Shown one piece after another: positions 49,270-54,862 of a stretch of DNA of 54,862 nt. The notes beneath the pieces are model-generated. The model saw only the letters and a program-made list of their open reading frames with translations, was not told where the DNA came from and did not search any database. The stretch is from a bacterium (GTDB lineage Bacteria; Hydrothermota; DG-26; JAUXAN01). Each line of letters opens with the position of its first letter. Within the stretch, counting starts at the first letter, position 1. The stretch covers positions 1 to 54,862 of the forward strand of contig JAUXAN010000012.1 of assembly GCA_030619885.1 (NCBI GenBank), in the 5' to 3' direction. The position numbers and the translations under genes are program-made.

Positions 49270-50415
49270 CTATAGACTTAAAATATGAACCACAGATGAG
49301 CCGCCAGAGCCGCCCATATTCTGGGCGAGTCCAATCTTGGCATCTTTCACCTGTCTTTTTTCTCCACTGCCACGCAGTTGTTCAAATATCTCTACGATCT
49401 GTGCGATGCCTGTCGCCCCTACTGGATGCCCTTTAGATTTCAATCCGCCACTCGTATTCACAGGGAGTTCTCCATCAAGAGCAGTTTTACCTTCCTCAAC
49501 GAACTTTCCGCCCTTTCCCTTCTCAACAAATCCGAGGTCTTCAGTCACACAAATTTCGGCGATGGTAAAGCAGTCGTGTACCTCTGCAAGGTCTACCTTA
49601 TCCGGAGTAAGCCCTGCCATTTTGAAAGCTGCCTCTGAAGATTTTACAACCGCATTCAATCGAGTAATATCCTCCCTCTGGTGGAGTGCAATCGTGTCAG
49701 TAGCAACCCCGGACCCGACAATTCTAACAGGGGTATCGGTATAATTCTTTGCAAGTTCCAATGGGCAAAGCACTGCACAGGCAGCACCATCTGAGATGGG
49801 TGAACAGTCCATAAGTGTGAGTGGGTCTGCGACCAATGTTGCGTTTAAAACCGTATCAACTGTTATCTCTTTTTGAAATTGTGCGTTTGGATTGAGTGAA
49901 CCATTTTTATGATTCTTTACTGCTACGAGTGCTAACTGTTCTCTTGCCGTTCCGTATCTATGCATATGTGCCCTTGCAATCATTGCGTAGAGTCCTGGGA
50001 AGGTGACACCGTTATATGCCTCATACTCTCTGTCTGCTGCGGCTGCGAGTCCGTATATCGCATCACTACTATCCGTCATCTTTTCCACACCCCCTACGAG
50101 TACTATATCGCTCATCCCAGATGCAACCTCTATAAATCCCTGGCGGAATGCCAGTCCACCTGATGCACAGGCAGACTCAACCCGTACAGCAGGGACAGGT
50201 GATATACCCAAATAATCAGCCATAATACAGCCAATATGTTCCTGTCCTACAAAAATCCCTGGTGTCATACTCCCAACATACATAGAATCTATATGGTCAA
50301 CGCCCGCATCATCCATAGCCTTGAGTGCTGCTTCGACAAAGATATCTCTCAGAGATTTTTCCCATAGTTCACCAAATCTGGTCATTCCACAACCAATAAC
50401 TACTACTTCACGCAT
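49270..50415 (-). CDS. Archaeal-type acetyl-CoA acetyltransferase (thiolase)
   Basis: 381 residues from ATG 50415, preceded by AAGGGGG; the GTG at 50430 is less likely. Thiolase fold of the SCP2/archaeal branch: nucleophile Cys in [21 protein letters not shown], and [17 protein letters not shown] with the catalytic His. It lacks the second Cys (CGGG) loop of classical thiolases; the end [14 protein letters not shown] is typical of this branch. It condenses two acetyl-CoA for the HMG-CoA synthase encoded just upstream. Operon of three, with a 12-nt gap from the synthase. Confidence 0.92.
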   Translation of the reverse strand: MREVVVIGCGMTRFGELWEKSLRDIFVEAALKAMDDAGVDHIDSMYVGSMTPGIFVGQEHIGCIMADYLGISPVPAVRVESACASGGLAFRQGFIEVASGMSDIVLVGGVEKMTDSSDAIYGLAAAADREYEAYNGVTFPGLYAMIARAHMHRYGTAREQLALVAVKNHKNGSLNPNAQFQKEITVDTVLNATLVADPLTLMDCSPISDGAACAVLCPLELAKNYTDTPVRIVGSGVATDTIALHQREDITRLNAVVKSSEAAFKMAGLTPDKVDLAEVHDCFTIAEICVTEDLGFVEKGKGGKFVEEGKTALDGELPVNTSGGLKSKGHPVGATGIAQIVEIFEQLRGSGEKRQVKDAKIGLAQNMGGSGGSSVVHILSL

Positions 50416-50426
50416 AACAACCCCCT

Positions 50427-51473
50427 TCACTCATTCATAATTATCTTCTCTCTAAATTTGGCATAGGTGCCGTAGTCGATATATATACGGTTATTCTCGA
50501 GCATTTCCCTCACCTTCACCGCCTTATCCCTGACTTCATCAATTTTGTCTGTGACTTTAAAAATAAACGCATCGCTTCCTGCCCCAGAACCAAAGGAGAC
50601 TATTAGAATTGAATCTCCTGGCTTCGCTATATCGAAAGTTGCTGAAAGTCCTGTTGGTGATGAACCGGAATAGGTATTTCCCATAAGTGGCACTATCCAT
50701 CCAGGTTCTATCTGTTCTTTGGAAAAACCAAGTTTCTTGCCTACGGTCAGGGGAAATTTTCCATTGGGCATATGAAAAACGGCATAAGTAATTTCTTTTG
50801 CACTGAGACCCGATTTTTGAAAAATGCCTTTTCCTGCATTGATAATATGTTTAAAATAGGCGGGTTCACCTGTAAATCTACCACCGTGTTTCGGGTAGAA
50901 TGCACCTTCTCTTCTCCAGAAATCAGGCGTATCGGTGGTGTAAGAATAAGTTTCAATAACCTCTGCAACCACATTTTCACTGCCGAAAATATAGGCAGTT
51001 CCTCCGGCAGAAGCGGAATACTCGAGGGCATCGCCTGGTGCCCCCTGAGAGGTATCTGCACCAACAGCAAGGGCATACCTAACCGTTTCTGCCTTCACAA
51101 GGTTATATGCGACGAACATCGCTTCTGTTCCTGCCTTACAGGCAAATTCGTAGTCTGCTGTATGAAACTCCGGGACTATGCCCAATGCTTCTCCCACCAA
51201 AGTCCCGGTAGGTTTCACCGCATAGGGGTGTGATTCAGAACCCACATAGACTGCACCAATCTCACTCGGGTCAATCTCTGCCCTCTTTAAAGCATTCTTA
51301 GATGCTTCTACAGAGATGGTTATCGTATCCTCATCCGGTGCAGGTACAGTCTTTTCCTGCAATAAAAGTCCTCTTTTTATACTCTCAGGGTTCATACCCC
51401 ACTGCGCAGCAATGATCTCTGCCTTAATTCTATATCTCGGTAAGTAAGAACCATAGCCAACGATACCAACCAT
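50427..51473 (-). CDS. Hydroxymethylglutaryl-CoA synthase (archaeal type)
   Basis: 348 residues, the archaeal/bacterial short type. The nucleophilic cysteine is in [23 protein letters not shown] has the catalytic His, and [13 protein letters not shown] is conserved. It joins acetyl-CoA to acetoacetyl-CoA to give HMG-CoA, entry point of the mevalonate pathway. GGAGGAGA precedes the ATG. The order synthase-thiolase-DUF35 matches archaeal operons. HMG-CoA reductase and later mevalonate genes are not in this window. Confidence 0.94.
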   Translation of the reverse strand: MVGIVGYGSYLPRYRIKAEIIAAQWGMNPESIKRGLLLQEKTVPAPDEDTITISVEASKNALKRAEIDPSEIGAVYVGSESHPYAVKPTGTLVGEALGIVPEFHTADYEFACKAGTEAMFVAYNLVKAETVRYALAVGADTSQGAPGDALEYSASAGGTAYIFGSENVVAEVIETYSYTTDTPDFWRREGAFYPKHGGRFTGEPAYFKHIINAGKGIFQKSGLSAKEITYAVFHMPNGKFPLTVGKKLGFSKEQIEPGWIVPLMGNTYSGSSPTGLSATFDIAKPGDSILIVSFGSGAGSDAFIFKVTDKIDEVRDKAVKVREMLENNRIYIDYGTYAKFREKIIMNE

Positions 51474-51589
51474 TCTCTCCTCCTTTCCGTATAAACTTGC
51501 AAAAATTCAACCCCGTTGTCAATAAGAAAAACAACCCTAGATTACACAGATTAACACAAGGGACTATAAGGTAGTTTCTTTTTGCTTAA

Positions 51590-51638
51590 CCCCTTGAAGG
51601 AAGCATAAGGTGTGGGGATAGGTCGATTTTTCTTGACA
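51590..51638 (+). repeat. Promoter-associated repeat shared with lptA
   Basis: ccccttgaaggaagcataag, gtgtggggat and ggtcgatttttcttgaca parallel 11623-11756, except that the lptA copy carries an extra 80 bp with a tandem 24-bp repeat. Confidence 0.75.
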
Positions 51639-51660
51639 ATAGGAAAATTTTTTTTATATT
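51633..51660 (+). promoter_or_regulatory. Promoter of bamA
   Basis: TTGACA (51633-51638), 16-bp spacer, TATATT (51655-51660), 6 nt to ATG 51667. No Shine-Dalgarno; leaderless transcript predicted. Confidence 0.8.
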
Positions 51661-51666
51661 CTTTGT

Positions 51667-53895
51667 ATGCGTAAATATTGGTTAACGCTCATTTTTCTTT
51701 TAGTGTTTACAACCTCCTTCGCACAAAAGGTGATGAAAGAGATCTCTGTTTCAGGCAACAGGGATGTTGATTCTGAACTCATCATCAATATCAGTGGACT
51801 AAAACAGGGGGAACCTGTTTCAAGAGAAACTTTAAAGTCTGCTATCAAAAAGATATATTCTTTAGGACTTTTTAAGGATGTGAAGATAGACCTTGAAGAT
51901 ACAGAAGACGGGGTTGCGATCAAGATTTTGGTTGCTGAAAATCCGACCGTATCCTCCATCATTATGGAAGGAAATCGTAAGATCAAAGAGAAAGATATAC
52001 TTGAAAAGATACATTTTAAAAAGGGCAGTATCTTTACAGATAAGAAACTCTTCGATTCAAAAGTAGAGATAAAGGGTATGTATGAGGAGAAAGGGTATTA
52101 CCATGTAGAAATTGAAGATGAATTATCTGAACCTGATAGCAATAACAGGATTAAGATAAAATTGGTAGTGAAGGAAGGTAAAAAACTTAAAATTAGAGAA
52201 ATAGAGATAGAGGGTAATGTTGCTTATAAAGATAAGACCATAGAGAAACAGATGCGCAACCGTGAGAAAAAATGGTATCGGAAGGCATTGTTCAGGCCCG
52301 ACCTTTTTGAGGCTGACCTCGATTCAATAAGATTCTTTTACCTCAAAAAAGGTCATCTAGAAGCAGAAGTTTTAGACTATGATATGACCTATGATGACAA
52401 GAAGGAATGGGTGACTATTACTATCCGTGTCTTTGAAGGGAAGAAATATCATGTTGGCAAAATTGATTTTGAAGGTAACTATTCATTTACGAGTGAAAAT
52501 TTAAAAAAAGAATTGAAGATCAAGACAGGCGATGTATACAGTATGTCAAAGGCTAACGAGTCGGTCCAGAACCTGCATGCACTCTATTATGAGGAGGGTT
52601 ACATCTATACCCAACTACTTCCCGAAGAATCATCCCGTGCGGATAGTATAGACATACTTTACAGAATAACCGAGAATAATCCTGCAAAGGTGAGGAAGGT
52701 AAACATATTCGGGAATGATAGAACGCGGGAGAAGGTCATCCGTCGTGAATTCGTCCTATTCCCTGGAGAACTCTTTAAGCGTTCAAAGGTTGCAAGGTCA
52801 CAGAGAGAAGTCTTCAATCTTGGCTTCTTTCAAGATATTACCTTAGATTACAAAAGAATAAACGAAGATGGCGATATAGACCTCACATTCAATGTAGAAG
52901 AGAAACCAGGCGGTCGTGCCTCCGCTGGTGCATCTTACAGTACAGATGGTTTTGGATATAATTTCAACATAGCCCACCCTAACCTCTTCGGAAGGGGATG
53001 GAGGATAAATCTCCTTGCCGAACGATTTGGAAAGAGACGGCAGAACTATAGTCTTGGATTTACAGAACCCTGGTTTTTTGACCGACCAACATCTGTCGGA
53101 TTCGATGCATTCTATCTGACCAGACACTTAAATTATTACAAAGTTAGGGAAGCAGGTGGAGATGTAAGACTCGTTAAGGAATTTCCATATCTCGATTACA
53201 CTACATTTCACTGGATGTATAAGTTGCAGAATGTCTATACATACGACATCACTTCAGGATATAGGACATCTTATGGTACAGAATTAAAAGAAGGCAGCGA
53301 GTTGGAAAGTTCTGTAAGGTTGGGTTTGGATAGGGATTCGAGGGATAATATCTTCAATGCAACAACTGGTTCAAAAACTACCTATATGGTTAAATTTGCA
53401 GGGGGATTACTTGCTGGTGATGCAGACTATCATAGACATATATTCGAGACGAAATGGTATTCCAAGACATTCTGGAAGTTCGTTCTTATGACGAAGTTCA
53501 GGTGTGGATTTGTAGATGGATATGTCTCTCCAAAGGAAGTTCCTGATAGAGAGCGATTCAAACTTGGTGGTATAGGTAATGATGCCGTACGGGGATACCC
53601 TAACGATTGGATCAGCCCTGCCAGGGATTGGTATAAGATAGGTGGAAGATTTTCTCTCATAATCAGTGCAGAATACAAGTTAATCGCATCTGAGCAGATC
53701 TTTCCGCTAATCTTCTTCGATGCAGGAAATACCTGGAGTGAATTGAACGAATGCAGTCCGACGAATTTGTATAAGGGTGCTGGTGTGGGCATCAGAATAG
53801 ATATACCAGGGATGTTCCCGATGGGGTTCGATTTTGGATACGGATTTGCAAGAGAGAAATGGGAACCCCACTTCCAACTCGGCACAATATTTTAA
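51667..53895 (+). CDS. bamA: Outer-membrane protein assembly factor BamA
   Basis: 742 residues: signal peptide (1-19, ends SFAQ), five POTRA domains (about 22-400; hallmarks ISVSGNRDVDSELI, IIMEGNRKIKEKDI, IEIEGNVAYKDKTI, IDFEGNYSFTSENL, VNIFGNDRTREKVI), then a 16-strand barrel (about 410-742) ending in an aromatic-rich strand (FQLGTIF). The lid/loop-6 region has the conserved VRGY (in DAVRGYPNDW). It inserts barrel proteins in the outer membrane. It stands alone after its own promoter. Confidence 0.95.
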   Translation: MRKYWLTLIFLLVFTTSFAQKVMKEISVSGNRDVDSELIINISGLKQGEPVSRETLKSAIKKIYSLGLFKDVKIDLEDTEDGVAIKILVAENPTVSSIIMEGNRKIKEKDILEKIHFKKGSIFTDKKLFDSKVEIKGMYEEKGYYHVEIEDELSEPDSNNRIKIKLVVKEGKKLKIREIEIEGNVAYKDKTIEKQMRNREKKWYRKALFRPDLFEADLDSIRFFYLKKGHLEAEVLDYDMTYDDKKEWVTITIRVFEGKKYHVGKIDFEGNYSFTSENLKKELKIKTGDVYSMSKANESVQNLHALYYEEGYIYTQLLPEESSRADSIDILYRITENNPAKVRKVNIFGNDRTREKVIRREFVLFPGELFKRSKVARSQREVFNLGFFQDITLDYKRINEDGDIDLTFNVEEKPGGRASAGASYSTDGFGYNFNIAHPNLFGRGWRINLLAERFGKRRQNYSLGFTEPWFFDRPTSVGFDAFYLTRHLNYYKVREAGGDVRLVKEFPYLDYTTFHWMYKLQNVYTYDITSGYRTSYGTELKEGSELESSVRLGLDRDSRDNIFNATTGSKTTYMVKFAGGLLAGDADYHRHIFETKWYSKTFWKFVLMTKFRCGFVDGYVSPKEVPDRERFKLGGIGNDAVRGYPNDWISPARDWYKIGGRFSLIISAEYKLIASEQIFPLIFFDAGNTWSELNECSPTNLYKGAGVGIRIDIPGMFPMGFDFGYGFAREKWEPHFQLGTIF

Positions 53896-54033
53896 ATTAC
53901 ATCCAGAAACTAAATTCAAGGGGAAAGAAGGAAATGGAGAAAATATTTTCCTCTTGTTTTACTCTGAGTTCTCTGCGAATTCTGTGGTTGCTTTTCTCTT
54001 GACAGATTGAAAAATTTGTTATATTGTAAGTAT

Positions 54034-54090
54034 ATGACAATTTTTGGTAATGTCAGCAAGACATATTATGTATTTAAGGAGGTGATATAA
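54034..54090 (+). CDS. 18-residue upstream ORF before the antitoxin
   Basis: MTIFGNVSKTYYVFKEVI, starting 6 nt after a TATTGT -10 (54022-54027; TTGACA at 53999-54004, 17-bp spacer) and stopping 1 nt before the antitoxin ATG at 54092. The antitoxin's AAGGAGG lies inside it. It may be a leaderless, coupling leader peptide, or chance. Confidence 0.35.
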   Translation: MTIFGNVSKTYYVFKEVI

Positions 54091-54091
54091 T

Positions 54092-54313
54092 ATGCCGAAG
54101 GCACTTAAAGGAATATATGAAAACGGCAGAGTTAAACTCCTTGAGCCTTCTCCTGTAAAAAGGAAGACAAAAGTTATTGTAATTTTTCAAGAAGAGGAAC
54201 GTCCAAAGCACAGGGTAACCGAGTTTGAGGGGTTGGGTAAAGAGATATGGGAAGGAATAGACGCTCAGAAGTATGTAGATGAGGAAAGGAAGACATGGGA
54301 AAGAAATTTTTAG
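54092..54313 (+). CDS. AF2212-like antitoxin (DUF104)
   Basis: 73 residues. The N-terminus KALKGIYENGRVKLLEPSPV is typical of the DUF104/AF2212 family, short beta-barrel antitoxins for PIN-domain (VapC) toxins, followed by a KVIVIFQ strand and a charged tail that would occupy the toxin. AAGGAGGTG lies 7 nt before the ATG. The downstream partner is only a 34-residue remnant, so this looks like an orphaned antitoxin. Confidence 0.82.
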   Translation: MPKALKGIYENGRVKLLEPSPVKRKTKVIVIFQEEERPKHRVTEFEGLGKEIWEGIDAQKYVDEERKTWERNF

Positions 54314-54399
54314 CTGATGCCTTTATTACTAATGACGAGGTAATAAGGAAGGTAAAAGAAATCAAAGTACTTGTGCTTAAAGATCTTGTTGATAAATAG
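54295..54399 (+). pseudogene. Decayed PIN-domain toxin remnant
   Basis: 34 codons overlapping the antitoxin end by 19 nt: KKFLADAFITNDEVIRKVKE then IKVLVLKDLVDK. The two halves resemble the ADAFI motif near the third acidic residue of PIN toxins and the ITND...KVL C-terminus, joined with about 15-20 residues missing, and everything N-terminal of ADAF is absent. It cannot form an active PIN fold. Confidence 0.6.
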
Positions 54400-54442
54400 A
54401 AAAAATGTTTAAGAAGGGTGCTGTAAGATAAAGGAGGTCAAG

Positions 54443-54862
54443 ATGCTAAGACAATTTACGAATCTTTTTATCGGAATGGTGATGCTCCTATGGGCAAGCA
54501 ACCTCTTTGCCCAGGGTCCTGACACCCTCTGGACAAAGACATTTGGAGGAGACAGTGCTGATGTGGGCAGTTCAGTTCAGCAGACCTCAGATGGTGGATA
54601 CATTATCGCAGGATATACATATTCGTTCGGCGTAGACAGTAATGATGTTTATCTTATAAAAACAGATGCAAGTGGCGATATACTCTGGACAAGGACATAC
54701 GGTGGGGCGCTTATAGATCGTGGTCTTTCAGTTCAACAGACCACTGATGAAGGATACATCATTGCAGGAAATACATATTCGTTCGGTGCAGGTGGGAATG
54801 ATGTTTGGCTTATAAAAACAGATTCATTAGGTGATACCCTGTGGACAAAGACTTATGGAGGA
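54443..54862 (+). CDS. Secreted repeat protein (partial, 3' truncated by window)
   Basis: 140 codons without stop. AAGGAGG 5 nt before the ATG. Signal peptide (about 1-24, ends NLFAQ), then about 54-residue repeats: LWTKTFGGDSADVGSSVQQT, DGGYIIAGYTYSFG and DVYLIKTDASGD, repeated with small changes. These FGG...GYI-type repeats form beta-propeller-like surface proteins common in Bacteroidetes and candidate phyla, which often end in a C-terminal secretion domain. The end is outside the window. Confidence 0.85.
   Translation, partial: MLRQFTNLFIGMVMLLWASNLFAQGPDTLWTKTFGGDSADVGSSVQQTSDGGYIIAGYTYSFGVDSNDVYLIKTDASGDILWTRTYGGALIDRGLSVQQTTDEGYIIAGNTYSFGAGGNDVWLIKTDSLGDTLWTKTYGG

Noticed and set aside
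1-54862. CRISPR arrays, rRNA and tRNA genes
   Set aside because: No regularly spaced direct repeats and no cloverleaf or rRNA-like sequence were seen on either strand.

Overview
The window reads as a stretch of chromosome from a low-GC, diderm (outer-membrane) bacterium. BamA, an LptA/OstA-like protein, LptB, lipoproteins and YjbH-like outer-membrane proteins all point to an outer membrane. The archaeal-type thiolase/DUF35/HMG-CoA synthase trio, DUF763, tyrosine-kinase polysaccharide genes and the start of a long repeat protein at the right edge resemble uncultivated candidate phyla such as WOR-3 and relatives. That placement is an inference from gene content. No rRNA, tRNA or CRISPR array was seen.

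Layout. (1) 269-6481 (+): polysaccharide export/control operon with an SLBB protein, two paralogous YjbH-like barrel proteins flanking a Wzz/BY-kinase fusion, and a two-TM sensor-like protein. (2) 6592-8123 (+): nucleoside salvage, deoB-cdd. (3) 8308-11503: NHL lipoprotein and HIT protein (-), then DUF763 and Mth938-like proteins (+). (4) 11786-15570 (+): overlapping lptA-like/lptB/rpoN/lipA operon. (5) 15589-17692 (-): DUF2089 regulator with three proteins carrying the same short helical module. (6) 18165-23058: accessory block of unknown proteins, two distant YD-like paralogues, a tandem GxxExxY protein and a nuclease-fold protein. (7) 23339-29037 (-): housekeeping chain divIVA-smpB-amidase-murI-rph-queD-queE, then an M50 protease. 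(8) 29113-46777 (-): a branched-chain amino-acid (Liv) ABC transporter whose binding-protein gene livK is separated from livHMGF by about 12.7 kb of accessory genes: a NotI-like restriction-modification pair, a Pycsar-like cyclase/effector pair, a TM/zinc-ribbon pair, a HEPN-motif protein, and a radical-SAM/methyltransferase cluster directly behind livK. (9) 46817-48690 (-): hypothetical gene and a three-gene unit ending in a MazF toxin. (10) 48864-51473 (-): HMG-CoA synthase, thiolase and DUF35, the DUF35 gene apparently starting at ATA. (11) 51667-54862 (+): bamA, an AF2212-like antitoxin with a decayed PIN toxin, and a partial secreted repeat protein.

Three sequence-level themes stand out. 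First, many promoters (TTGACA, 16-17 bp, TATATT-like) end 6-8 nt before the ATG, so bamA, lptA and others are probably translated from leaderless mRNAs. Second, several dispersed repeat families occupy intergenic space, and some run into coding sequence: the livF, livG, livH and livK proteins and the NHL lipoprotein signal peptide appear to contain repeat-encoded peptide. Third, 150-bp hairpin-plus-promoter repeats separate the defence cassettes inside the split liv locus.
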